NCBI GenBank assembly: GCA_021401465.1
Contig: JADDMT010000065.1
Location: 62,001-126,000, forward strand
DNA length: 64,000 nucleotides
Direction: 5' to 3'
Source: Teratosphaeria epicoccoides
Lineage: Eukaryota; Ascomycota; Dothideomycetes; Mycosphaerellales; Teratosphaeriaceae
Shown here: in pieces, positions 11,096-21,796 of the stretch
Numbering within the stretch: the first letter of the stretch is position 1
Layout of the letters: each line of letters opens with the position of its first letter
Made by a program: the position numbers and the translations under genes
The notes under the pieces: model-generated
The model's database searches: none
Told to the model about the DNA's origin: nothing
The model's input: the letters and a program-made list of their open reading frames with translations, nothing else

Positions 11096-13097
11096 TCTGC
11101 CTCGGCGATGTCACAGTCATAGTACCAGCAAGGAAGAACGAAAGATCGTGCACGGATCTACGAAAGTCATGGGTGCAGGAGATCTTGCATGCGCGTCGGA
11201 TCTTCGCACCTCAGGACCGCCCACGCGTTTCCAGGTTCGCGGTGCCAAATGATGTCATGAGCAAAACAACCACGTGCCGAAGTGCCGTGGTATTTGTTCT
11301 TGCTGTTGCTGTCTAGCCCGTAATGACAAAGTGACAATGTTGTCCACCTTGATGCTACTCGAACCTGGTGGACGACCACGCTAATCGTCTTGCCATCAGT
11401 ACGTATGTGACTGAGATCTTCGTTTTGCCTGTTGATGAGTCGGCACAGGCGTCTGAAGCCTTCCTGCCGTCGCAACAGCTTCTGCTGTTAGGTACTGCCA
11501 CCATCGTCAACGCCGCCTTGGATTGCTGACCACTATATTTGTCGTCTACTCACCGTGCAGCTCTTCACAACTTGGTTGCCATCGATACAATGACGAACCA
11601 GCCAATTGAGCTTCGATGCATAGCAGGACTGAGGTGTGCTCATGCTGCTGGCTGCTGTATCCGCCTCTCCGTGCGCCCATCGTCCACGAGCGGAGGTACT
11701 GTTGGGAAATATATCGCTGATCGCCAGAACGACGTGGCTTTTTGCCGGCGTATTCGAGGGCAAGGTCGAAGAACCATCTCCGACCTGAAGACAGAGTTGT
11801 GGCTAGATCACATCAACGCAGACACTCTCCGGAGCTGATACCACTGCTTCTCCACTGACGTTCATACTGTTGCCGCGATGAAAGCCAACGAAGGCCTGGT
11901 CGACTGTGCATGGACAGTATTGACAGCCCCAGCGTCAATCCTGTTGTCAAGCTCAGCGTATACCCTCGGTGTCAAAGCTAGATGTCATGTCTCGTAGTCA
12001 GACCCACGTCTGATATCAGCATCAAATCTCGACAGGTCGAAAAATAAGGACCCACGGCCAAGTCTCACTGCAACTGTCAGACCACATCACATCTCACTGT
12101 CAAACCTCACCCTCACCCTCGCCCTCATCCTTATCGTCGCCCTCACCATCAACATCACCCAAAGCTAATCCTCAACCTCACCATCATCCTCAACATCAGC
12201 CTCACCATCAAAATATGAACAGCAGGCTGATGGTGGCCCCAAATGTCTGCCACCTGCACCAAATTGCAGCTATATATAATCTTTCTGAGTTACATTATTT
12301 CACGTACGGCCAGAGGTCATCAGGAAACAGAGGATCCCGTCCGCTCTCCTGCACTTAAGCTGTGAACCGGTAGATTAGTACTACGGTCGGTGACGACGTG
12401 GGAATCCCTACTGCTGTACGTTTTATTTTGCTGTTTTGTTGGTGCAGCAGCGTTTGTTGTCGGCATGCACAGATTGATTCAGTGATTACCGGCATGATCA
12501 CCTGCGCGGCTGCAGGTAGATCGCGGACAACTGCCGTAGGCTGCAAGCTCCTTCTGTTGAATCTCGAGAACGGCCTCATGACGAGCGTATCGAAATGCAG
12601 CCCGATAGTACCCGTATCAAGGCCCTGATGACCTGCGAAAGCGGGAATATCTGATTATGATCGCAGCTGCCGGGGGAACCGAGTAGCGAGGTCCATATCA
12701 GTCACTGTGTCGGTGATCTCCACTTGCGTCCCGCACGGCTTTTACATTGTCTGCAGCCCAAGTCTCACGAAACATGGCCCGCTTTTGGGGGACCTGTCCC
12801 TATTCCTGGCGGGGACGTCGTACATGCACAACGGACGGATACGGACGGCTATGGGCAACGATACCCCTACACTGGACTTCAGCCTATTGGACATAATAGC
12901 CTTTCTTTATCCCGCTAAAGCAACGACGATTCAGGACATCACCTTGCCCATCATGCTAGCGTACCAGCTAGTTCCGGACAACCTCGCCCAAGCCTAGGTA
13001 CGCCACTTGTCGCTATCTATTTGGCTGCATGCACTGGAAGCACACAGCCGGTATGGAGGGCGTTATCAAGTCCCAGCTGTACAAGGCCAATTTCAAA
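11096..13097. other. 2 kb stretch without a supported gene
   Basis: No coding frame here has a recognisable motif. It includes a pyrimidine-rich CTCACC-type degenerate repeat (listed separately). The left end is the upstream region of the K+ channel gene. Confidence 0.5.
12105..12214. repeat. Degenerate CTCA(C/A)C-rich low-complexity tract
   Basis: About 110 bases consist of loosely repeated hexamers such as CTCACC, CTCATC and CATCAC on the plus strand, nearly free of G. Copies vary, so the period is approximate. Confidence 0.8.
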
Positions 13098-13481
13098 TCA
13101 CGTTTTGCTGGTCATTTGAAACCTGGTAAGCGCGTCTGCCAGGCCGCACGGGACCTTTGTCGTTTTGGGGTCCAAGACCACCGCATTGAGTTCGACGAGT
13201 ATGGGCATGAGTATGACATATAGACGGCTGCAGCAGAGAAAGAAGGATGAAGCCAGAGAGGGGACGAGGAAGACAGCAGCCCAGAGAGTGCGGGCAGCTT
13301 CGGGAGCGGCGGCAGCCAGACAATTGGTATCTGGGGCAACGTCAGAGGAGGTGTGCTTAGCGAAAGAGCCATGGTGGAAAGCGAGGATGACAATGATGAA
13401 GCGGAGAAGCACGAATGTGGTGTATTCACCAGCTCTGGTTATGTAAGTGGCTAGAGGAGTCGGCTTGGCGGTCTGAGTCAT
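13098..13481 (-). CDS. Possible small membrane protein
   Basis: An open frame of 127 codons begins at the ATG at 13479-13481. It encodes two hydrophobic stretches, at about residues 20-35 (VLLRFIIVILAF) and 65-95 (LWAAVFLVPSLASSFF, then VILMPILVEL). No family was recognised. The start lies directly behind a CACGTGACGTCA element, which mildly favours a real promoter. There may be unrecognised downstream exons, since the frame ends abruptly in polar sequence. It could equally be a chance hydrophobic frame. Confidence 0.3.
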   Translation of the reverse strand: MTQTAKPTPLATYITRAGEYTTFVLLRFIIVILAFHHGSFAKHTSSDVAPDTNCLAAAAPEAARTLWAAVFLVPSLASSFFLCCSRLYVILMPILVELNAVVLDPKTTKVPCGLADALTRFQMTSKT

Positions 13482-13492
13482 GACGTCACGTG
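13481..13492. promoter_or_regulatory. Overlapping CRE-like and E-box-like palindromes
   Basis: TGACGTCA (13481-13488) overlaps CACGTG (13487-13492). The first is the bZIP/CRE consensus and the second the bHLH or bZIP G-box consensus. It abuts the ATG of the small membrane-protein frame read on the minus strand. Function is inferred from the motif only. Confidence 0.4.
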
Positions 13493-15223
13493 GGACCTCG
13501 CAGACGTTTGTCCAGATGTATCCACCTGTTCTAAATGATATCACTTGGAAATCCCTATGTATAGCAAGACCACTCTAGCGCGTTGCTAAAAGTGCGAATG
13601 CCTGCTGAGTGGGCTGTTCGGGAGCACCATTCGCCCTGCTCATTAGGCACAATGCACTGGTGGTCTCGCCAACAAAGCATTGCCACGGAGCTCCCATGAG
13701 CACACATGCCGCGGCTCCTGCCGTGGAAATGAGAGTGGCACAAGGAAACTATCTCTCGGAGTCGATGCGTAGATATCCTTACAGCGGCCAAGTCCTTCAT
13801 GATATTGATTGCTTGAGGAACTGTCCCTCCTTCAAAGCATGATAATTCGTGCCTTTAATCTTTCCTCTACGCCTGCTATCATGTCTATAGCAAACGATCG
13901 TTTCGCCTAAGGATGGACAACGAGCTACATATTTCCGCCCTCCTAGCTTCAGCAATCTTCCGATCCTCGCGATCTCAGGCGAAACAAGCTGGTGCTATGG
14001 CGACACGACCTTGGCGGAGAGTAATTCCATCTGTACCAACCAGTCAACCTATTGATAGCAAGCGTCAAACGATGGTCGAGCTTGGGTACTGCAAGCAATC
14101 AACAGCATCGTTAGTCGAGTCAACGGACCAACAAGTAGTCAAATTGTGAGCTGGCAGTCAGACCCGTCATACAGCAGTCAGCCATGTCAAACAGCCGTCA
14201 GATCCGTCTAACAGCAGTCACACCCGTCAAACAGCAATCAGCCAGGTCAGTCAGTCAACCGTTGGTCGATTGAGGCAATCGCTGTCGGCGGATGCTCAGG
14301 AGTGGTTGGGCTTGGCCGCGCAGCTGCTATTATAGCTCACATTGCGCCGATCCCGCCGTGCTTTCGCAACGGGCAAGGACGGAGGACGCTGTCTTCGTGA
14401 CGCAGACAAATTTAACAGCAAGACTTGGCGATGTGGCTTGCAAAGAATGCAGAAGGATAGAGCCTTCGGGCAGTGCACGAAGGCTTGCGAGCTGAAAGAC
14501 CGCAAGCATCCACGCAGACCGAGCGACCATCGGGCCCCGAATGGACGAGCGGCACGGCACGGATGCGCCAGCGTAGCGATGGATTGTGATCGGATTTGAT
14601 CGAGGAGACAAATATACTGCCTCTTGGCAAGGTCCCACGAATTGTGGGCTCTCTTGTGGGCTTCCTGCAATGATCAGAATTGGATCCATTAGACCTTTGT
14701 GATCGAGCCATATCCATGTGGTTTACAGTGGTGGATGGAATCAATCGTGGTTCACAGAGCGGTCGATGGCACCTCTACCGGGTAGATACTGCGTCTTGGG
14801 CAGATGAGGATGGCTTGCTTTGTCGCCAAGATGAGATTAGGTTCATTGTTCGAAGAATGAACGACATCGAGATCTGAGACTTATCGTGCTGGCTGAGCAA
14901 CGATCGTAGCTGCGAGGACCAGCGGCATGAGCCGGATGTGCGAATCAATAATCTCGGGTTATACCGCAGAGGCGCAGACACAGGCGCAAACACCGGCCTG
15001 GACATTGGCGATGTGAGTTGACTGAGGCAGTGTTGAGATTTAATACACGCGACAATTAGGTGTTAATATTCCTCTAATATATATAATATCTTGCCATGCG
15101 CCGCCCATCATGACAGACGAACACAAGCTACCGCCACACAACTCCTGAATCGAGCAGCAATCATCAAGCCGACCACTCGTCCAAGAACCGCACTCGGATA
15201 CTATCCAGGCCAACGATCCCAAA
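13493..15223. other. Stretch without a supported gene
   Basis: Short frames only. It contains a five-copy 20-bp tandem repeat (listed separately), and its right end should be the upstream region of the secreted cysteine-rich gene, with AT-rich sequence near 15060-15090. Confidence 0.5.
14155..14254. repeat. 20-bp tandem repeat, five diverged copies
   Basis: Five consecutive 20-mers of the form CAGTCAGACCCGTCAAACAG run head to tail, each differing from the consensus at a few positions and the last most diverged. No open frame is preserved across it. Confidence 0.9.
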
Positions 15224-15616
15224 ATGAACTTCCTCGCTACCGCCTATTTCGCTCTGATGGCAGCATCGGGCGTCGTTCTTGCGGCCAATACTGAGTGTAC
15301 GGGGCAGCAGCCAGGCTACGTAAGTCCGCGCAAGCTTTCTTCTCCGCCGCAAAGAGGGACTCCGCTGACGAATGATGGACGAAAAGCATTGCAGCACTTC
15401 TCTCAAAAAGGTCGTAAGTACCTCCGACCGACACAGAAGAGAGGAAAGAAAGATACGGTGCTGATGAACGATGCTCTGATTTAGTTTCTCTGCGGCCAAG
15501 GTGGGCAGGTGTCAAGTGAGCAAGTATGCAGCCCTGGCCACAATGACTGTGCCTGCCGTGGCGACATCAATTATGCGTCCTGCACGACCTCGAAGAATGT
15601 GCCATGCGCAGTCTGA
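15224..15616 (+). CDS. Small secreted cysteine-rich protein (effector-like)
   Basis: Three exons (15224-15319, 15387-15413 and 15485-15616) give 84 residues, all introns phase 0. Both donors are GTAAGT and the acceptors are AAAAG and TTTAG. Residues 1-20 form a signal peptide (hydrophobic core AYFALMAASGVVLA, cleavage after Ala). The mature ~63 residues carry eight Cys at positions 25, 34, 44, 56, 63, 65, 74 and 82, an even number suited to four disulphides, with the pair at 63/65 in a C-A-C motif. The middle exon is only nine codons and supplies one of the cysteines, and the unspliced frame would lose six of the eight. Size, signal peptide and Cys content fit a candidate apoplastic effector or small defence-like protein. 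No named family was recognised, and secretion and role are inferred. Confidence 0.75.
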
Positions 15617-17620
15617 TATTGTCGTCGGACTCGGAAGTCGATAAGCTTCACCAGGACGGCCTTTGACTGGAGGAAGCAGAGGAGAGGAGGCATCGTGTCA
15701 TGGTATCCGATTTGGTGGGAAAGGGGAGATAATTGCCTGCGACTCGCTGTCATCCGCGCATCTTTCGGAAGGATGAGGGCTTCGGTGGTGGCTGGACGGA
15801 TGACCATGTGTGTGTTCCACTGAATTTGGTATAATAATGGTCCGCTGGTAGCATTGGATTCTCGCTTATCGACTGTCGCCGAGGACAACCACAGGAATCT
15901 CAAAGCGCTTATTTCATTGGAGGATCGATTGGCTGGTTCCCTTTGCTCTGCCTCTGTGTGTGGGGGTGCTGTGTCTGCATTGAAGGTTTCTTTGATACAT
16001 TCAGGGATCATCAGGAAGGAGGTGGTCAAGGAAGTGATACTCGCCGACTCATCGCACCTTCTCATGCCTATCACCTTGTCTGCCGACACAGCAATGCACG
16101 CTCAACACTTAAAATCCAGACCACAGTCTCTCGATCGGTACGTTCAAAAGCGAATTCAATCAGCTCCAAGACCCGCCATCATGCCCAACTTCAAAGGCAT
16201 CCGCAGCAACTTCGCCGTTGCATATGTGATCTGTCGGTATCCACGCGGCCGCACGGTATTCGTCTTCAAAGGCTACTGGACACGTTGCTCATGGTTCTGC
16301 CTTCGCAGCACATGCTCCAAGATCCTCCTTGTTTGAGGAACTCTGGCCACGAGGCTTCGGCAGGTGCGCGCTGATCAACAACCGTCAGCGACAGTATACG
16401 ACATGCACCTACTTCGAGTTGAAAGTAAAAGAACAAGGTGACTTCCCTTCGCCATAAGACAACTCAGTCCAATGTAAAGATAAACCCCAGCAACTTCATC
16501 AGGAGGCATGTGATCTGTCTCGTGAACACAGCCGTCGGTGCCCTCGCACTCGACAATGCCTTCCGTCGTACACCTCCAACGGCTTGCGTGATCTGACAGA
16601 CACAAAAGCACCGGAGACGTTAATCGACCTTTGATCCACCAGTTGGCAGGTACGTCACATACAACGCGGCATTTTGTGCCATCAGCTCAACCTCCATCCG
16701 CGACACCATCGACGGCTGTGCAGACAAAGGCGTCGCCACTGCCAGACACACCATCTTCGGCCTGGTCTGCGGATGGCAAGGTCAGAAACGCCAGCCGAAT
16801 GGCGTCATGACAAATGTTCATCTACGCACAGGTCGATCACCTCTTCGCTGCCACTCGAGTCTAAGTACCGTCATCAGGCGATCCCAGAAGTCCCATCGGC
16901 CCGTGTTGCTGCCTAAGTCGGCATCGCTCGGTGGGAGAAGACTTGGTGTAGTAGGCTCGAGTGGGAGAATAGTCATGTAGCGAGCGGCTTACAGCCGCAT
17001 GAGCCTGGTCGAGGGCCTCGTTCACTCGCGTGAATCGCTCTTGCCATCGTCCCCTTTCGGTCTCTCTCAGTAGATGCTGCGTCACTTGGGTCAGCTACAA
17101 CGGCATTATCAGAAAGTTCCAGGAAGATACGCGGATACGACATGCGTGGTTCTTCTTTCGAGAGATTCGTGAAGGCGTTATAGCTCTCGGCGGGGTGAAG
17201 GGGGGGATCTTGTCAAAGTTCTTTTTTGTAAACGAAGGCGTGGTGTTCGCTAGACTTGCGCATCTCACATGGTGCTTGCTGTGCGTATTGCTCAATGGCA
17301 TCGCTAAGCTCGCGTTTGAAGTCCACTGCCGTCGCCATTGGGTCGAGTAGAGAGAGTATGGTCTAGGACAATGGGTGCACGGACACATAAATGACTCGCA
17401 TGCCCGGACTGCAACACTTCCACAACTTCATACTAGCCGACTTCCAATCCATAGTGTCCCACAGAGTCGGCGTACCCGTCATAATAGACGCCGTACTATT
17501 CAGCGCTTTTGTCTTCACGAAGGGCACAATATCCTCCGAGCAACAGTAGGAGGGCAGAGCGGCTCACATGTGACCCGATTACAGTGGTACGAGCCAGGTA
17601 CCTCATTTCCCACACCCCCT
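15617..17620. other. Stretch without a supported gene; possible exon relics
   Basis: Around 16181-16870 a few short plus-strand stretches look exon-like: an ATG-led block at 16181, a Cys-bearing block near 16355-16437, and IRDTIDGCADKGVATAR at 16693-16743. I could not assemble them into one frame with good splice signals. They may be a decayed or unusually split small gene. The rest shows nothing. Confidence 0.35.
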
Positions 17621-19414
17621 CTATCCGCCATCCACAAAGTCCCCGTACATCTTATTCCCCGCCGATCGCCCATTCGGCCCCAACGACGACAAAGCCCTCT
17701 TTCCATTCTGATTCAACCGCCCATATGGCTCTCCCAGCCCAGCACCTTCACCTACCACAGACTCTCCACTCCGAATCAACGCCGCATCCTGCGCCACACC
17801 ATCCCCCTTGCCCCCTTCCACATCCTCATCATCCACACTCAGCACGGCGCCCGGATTCGGCGGCGTCGTATAGTCCACGTTCGACGTCACCTGCCTCGGA
17901 GACGGCTCATTGTCACACCCGGCTCGCGGGAATGGACCCCCAATGCCGTGGACAGATCCGCTCATCACGTATTCGCTGCCAAGTGGCGCGGGGCGTCCAG
18001 CGTCGACGTGGTAAGTTTGGGCCGGGGCGCGGGAAGTTGGGTCGATGGGAGGTCGGCGTTTGGGTTTGGTGGCTCGAACGGTGTTGCGCCAGCGGTCGAG
18101 GAGGGCGTCGGCGTCGAAGTCAACTTCGGAGGCCCTGGAGTTAAAGGCAATGTTGTTGAGGTCTTTGACGATAGATGGGGTTGCTGGCATGGTGTGAGGC
18201 GGGTGGAGGAGGTATTCTCGAGGTAGTTGACAGCGCGAGAGGCGGTCAAATTCTTGCTCGAGGTGGCGGATGCGGTTGTTGGCTGCTTCGAGCTCCTGCG
18301 TCGCTTGTAGACGGACATGTTGGGCGTGAGCAAAGGCGCGCAAGGTCTCGAGAGTCCATATGGAAGCCTGCTCTGCCTCTGACATGGTTTGCCAGTGCTC
18401 GAACGCGTCTTGTAAATGCATGGTGTGTTTAAAGTGCAAGGATTCTGGGAACCTGCTCATGTCGCCGTTCTGGATCTCCTTGACGCGCGCATGGAGCAGA
18501 CGATTCAGAGTGTCGAACTGCTTTTGTCCCGGCGGTATCAAACTCCACGACTCGCCACCCGGGAATGGCGTGGGCGTAAACAAAGTGCCAGGCGCGGGCA
18601 GGATGGCCAGACAGAGTCCCGGAAACGACAGCGACATGAAGTCGACATGGGCAAACAGCTCTCTCGGCTCGTCCCTCTCCCTCGCCGCCTGTATGCTGCT
18701 GAGGATCTCGCGGAGAGCCAACTCGGCAGCGCGACCGACCTCGGCGTCCTCGTGCAGCTTCCAGATATTCTCCGCGGTATCGGCATCGGGCTCTGGTCGT
18801 GGCGTCTTGTGACCGGCGCTGTCCTGTCGCATTTCTCGCATGCGCTGGGCCTGGCCGGTGGTGGTGGCACGGCTGTCGGAGGTGCTTCGCGAGGGCGCAC
18901 GTGGCGGTAGGTTCGGGATGATGCCGGTGTTCATCCAATGACTCGAGTTCGTGGCACTTAGCAGATTGTGGTCTTTGGACGGCGGTGGCAAGTCTTCCGG
19001 ACTTCCACCCGTCGTCGCCGACTCGGCCACTCTCGGCGGCGCGGACACGTGGGCCGACTTGTCGTGCGCAGTGCTGTCCTTACTGCTCCTCGTGCCATGC
19101 CATGCGGTCGCGTTGTTGATACTCACCGCGCGTGGCTTGGCGCCGGACTTGGGCTGCCTCCGCGTGATGCTGCCGCGCATCTTCATGATCTCCTCTACAT
19201 CGTGCACACCGTCGGGCGGCTTGGGATTCTTGGGCTTGATATATAGATCCAAATGTCGACCCAGGGAGGATGAGGTGAAGGCTTGTCCGCAGAAGGGACA
19301 GCTACGGTCCTTGGGCGCTTTGGTGCCTCCATCTGGTCGGTTGTCATGATGCGACGACGACGTGGGTGTCGATGCCGCCGTTTCCGTATGCTCCTTCTCC
19401 TCGTGGTCTGCCAT
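17621..19414 (-). CDS. Atypical C2H2-type zinc-finger domain protein
   Basis: A single exon encodes 597 residues from the ATG at 19412-19414. Near the N-terminus is one zinc-finger-like motif: CPFC with Cys-39 and Cys-42, then His-54 in GRHLDLYI, followed by a conserved-looking KPKNPKPPDGVHDVEEI block. The fourth ligand of a classical C2H2 finger is not evident. The middle is Ser/Pro rich. A region around residues 220-410 is hydrophobic-to-helical, with a coiled-coil-like segment at about 385-410. The C-terminal ~150 residues look disordered. An ATG 22 codons upstream is in frame, but it would translate a GGAA repeat into Lys/Glu/Arg and is probably 5' UTR. The protein probably acts in the nucleus or at RNA, but no specific role can be assigned. 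Confidence 0.75.
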   Translation of the reverse strand: MADHEEKEHTETAASTPTSSSHHDNRPDGGTKAPKDRSCPFCGQAFTSSSLGRHLDLYIKPKNPKPPDGVHDVEEIMKMRGSITRRQPKSGAKPRAVSINNATAWHGTRSSKDSTAHDKSAHVSAPPRVAESATTGGSPEDLPPPSKDHNLLSATNSSHWMNTGIIPNLPPRAPSRSTSDSRATTTGQAQRMREMRQDSAGHKTPRPEPDADTAENIWKLHEDAEVGRAAELALREILSSIQAARERDEPRELFAHVDFMSLSFPGLCLAILPAPGTLFTPTPFPGGESWSLIPPGQKQFDTLNRLLHARVKEIQNGDMSRFPESLHFKHTMHLQDAFEHWQTMSEAEQASIWTLETLRAFAHAQHVRLQATQELEAANNRIRHLEQEFDRLSRCQLPREYLLHPPHTMPATPSIVKDLNNIAFNSRASEVDFDADALLDRWRNTVRATKPKRRPPIDPTSRAPAQTYHVDAGRPAPLGSEYVMSGSVHGIGGPFPRAGCDNEPSPRQVTSNVDYTTPPNPGAVLSVDDEDVEGGKGDGVAQDAALIRSGESVVGEGAGLGEPYGRLNQNGKRALSSLGPNGRSAGNKMYGDFVDGG

Positions 19415-19850
19415 CGCATTGCTCCTTCCTTCCTTCCTTCCTTCCCTTGCTTTCTCGCTTGCTCGCTCCTTCCCTCTCACCGAGTCATGCTTCCTTCCTG
19501 GCGCGAGCCCACAAAATGCAGGTGCAAGTGGTGCATACAGGGATGGTGGAAGGTGCTACACGTTGACGCCTGCCTCGCTCTTTATACTCTCGCGCGCTCA
19601 GCTGCTACCGCTGCATGTAGTGTATACATGGTCATGTGGCCAGATCGGCATGGGCGAGGCAGGAAGCATGTGGTATCGCAAATAACATGAATGCCGTGCG
19701 GCGTCGGGGATCTTCCATCAACGCCAGCCCGTCCCCACAGCCCAGGCCGTACGTGCAATACCAGCAGCATGGATTCCACCTGCTCCAAGCAGGCCTAGCT
19801 TGCAAATTCACCTGACACGCTTCCACTTCTGCCATGCTCCCCGTCTCATC
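19415..19850. promoter_or_regulatory. Divergent intergenic region between C2H2 gene and gem1
   Basis: 436 bp separate the two start codons. It contains a (CTTC)n tract at about 19423-19446 right beside the zinc-finger gene start, typical of pyrimidine-rich fungal core promoters. An ATG at 19834, out of frame with gem1, may act as a short upstream frame if it is transcribed. Confidence 0.5.
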
Positions 19851-21796
19851 ATGGCTACCGGTATATACACACTCTTCTCATTTCCCCGTCACGCAGCTGA
19901 CAGGCAGCAGTGCGAATAGCGATATGCGGCGACGAAAGCGTTGGCAAGAGTTCGCTGCTCACCTCCCTCGTGAAAGATACCTTTGTAACCGGTCCAATCC
20001 AGCCTGTCCTCCCTCCCATAACCCTACCTCCGACACTGGGCACTCCTGAAAATGTCACGACGACCATCGTCGATACCTCAGCGCTGCCACAAGAACGCAA
20101 CAATCTGCGAAAAGAGGTCCGAAAATCCAATGTCATCCTGCTCGTCTACAGCGACCACTACAGCTACGAACGCGTCGCACTCTTCTGGATGCCATACTTC
20201 CGTTCGCTTGGCGTCAACGTCCCCGTTGTGCTATGTGCGAACAAGAGCGATCTCAGTCCGGCAGGGACAAGCACGGCACAGATTGTGGAGGAAGAAATGC
20301 TGCCCGTCATGGCCGAGTTTAAAGAGATAGACAGCTGTATACGAACGTCGGCACGAGAACATCATAACATCAATGAGGTGTTTTTCTTGTGTCAAAAGGC
20401 GGTGACGCATCCCATTGCGCCCATCTACGACTCCAAAGAGAGCGCCTTGAAACCGGCAGCTGTGGAAGCGCTGAGACGAGTGTTCTATCTTTGTGATAAA
20501 GACCAGGACGGTCTATTGAATGACAAGGAGGTGCACGAGTTCCAGCTCAAATGCTTTGATAAGCAACTCTCCGACGCGGATCTGGCGAGCATCAAGCGCG
20601 CCATCAAACGCAACAACTCGATGGGTGTGGAAGATGTCGAAGAAGGCATTGACATCGATGGGTTTCTTCTACTCAACAAAATGTTCGCAGAGAAAGGCCG
20701 ACACGAGACGATTTGGATCATCTTGAGAAAGTTTCAATATTCGGACTCACTATCATTGAAAGACTCATTTTTGCATCCCAAATTCGATGTTCCGGCATTT
20801 GCTTCCGCTGAGCTGAGCCCATCTGGCTACCGTTTCTTCGTCGATCTCTTTCTGCTGCACGACAAGGACAACGATGGGGGGCTCAACGATACTGAACTGA
20901 GGAATCTCTTCGCCCCCACGCCAGGTATTCCAAAGTCGTGGGTAGACTCAGACTTTCCGAGCTGCACGGTACGCAATGACGCTGGCTACATCACACTGCA
21001 AGGTTGGTTGGCACAATGGAGCATGACAACCTTGGAAGATCCAAAGACGACGCTGGAATATCTAGCCCACCTGGGCTTCGAGTCTGGCGATGGGAGAGGC
21101 ATCACTTCTGCGCTCAAGCTCACGAAAGCGCGGAAACGCCGCAACAGGCCTGGCAGAGTTGAGCGAAATGTCTTCCTCTGCTATGTATTGGGAGCGCCTC
21201 ACAGCGGCAAATCCGCTTTGCTCAACGCCTTTCTCAATCGGCCTTTCTCGAGCACTTACCATCCCACGATAAAGCCACAGACGGCGGTCAACAGCGTCGA
21301 ACTGCAGGGTGGCAAGCAGTGTTATTTGATTCTCGAAGAATTGGGCGAGCTGGAGCCCGCGATTCTCGAAAATCAAGCAAAATTGAACGCATGCGATCTC
21401 CTCTGCTATACATACGACTCCTCCGACCCAGACTCCTTCGCACACATCCTCGAGCTGCGGCGAAAGCATCCGACACTCCACGCATTGCCGTCCGTCTATA
21501 CCGCCCTCAAAGCAGACCAGGATCGTGCAGTGCAGAGGACAGAGGTGCAGCCAGACGGTTATTGCGAGGAGCTGAAGATGGGAAAGCCACTGCACGTGTC
21601 GGTGAATTGGGACAGCATCAGCGAGTTCTTTGTGCATTTGGCAGAATCGGCGACATTTCCTGCCCAGGCGTTTCCGAAGAGTGATGCCGAGGATGCTGTT
21701 GATCGGACTGCGCTGTATATTGCGTTGGGTGCGGCGGTATGGGCGGGTGGTGCATTTGCGTGGGTTTGGAGGAGGAATTGCATGATGGGGAGTTGA
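19851..21796 (+). CDS. gem1: Mitochondrial Rho GTPase (Miro/Gem1)
   Basis: Two exons (19851-19860 and 19911-21796) encode 631 residues. The first exon is only 10 nt; splicing restores the family N-terminus MATVRIAICGDESVGKSS. Domains in order: GTPase 1 with P-loop GDESVGKS (about 9-16), DTSA switch and NKSD; EF-hand 1 (DKDQDGLLNDKE, about 199-210); EF-hand 2 (DKDNDGGLNDTE, about 321-332); GTPase 2 with P-loop GAPHSGKS (about 431-438); and a C-terminal tail anchor (about 605-625) ending in basic residues. Gem1 sits in the mitochondrial outer membrane. In yeast it regulates ER-mitochondria contact sites and mitochondrial inheritance, and metazoan Miro also links mitochondria to motors. Length and domain order match the family and no key residue appears lost. 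Confidence 0.95.

Noticed and set aside
17375..18226. 283-codon plus-strand frame
   Set aside because: Antisense shadow of the C2H2 gene's C-terminal region; rich in Arg/His/Pro as expected of a shadow.
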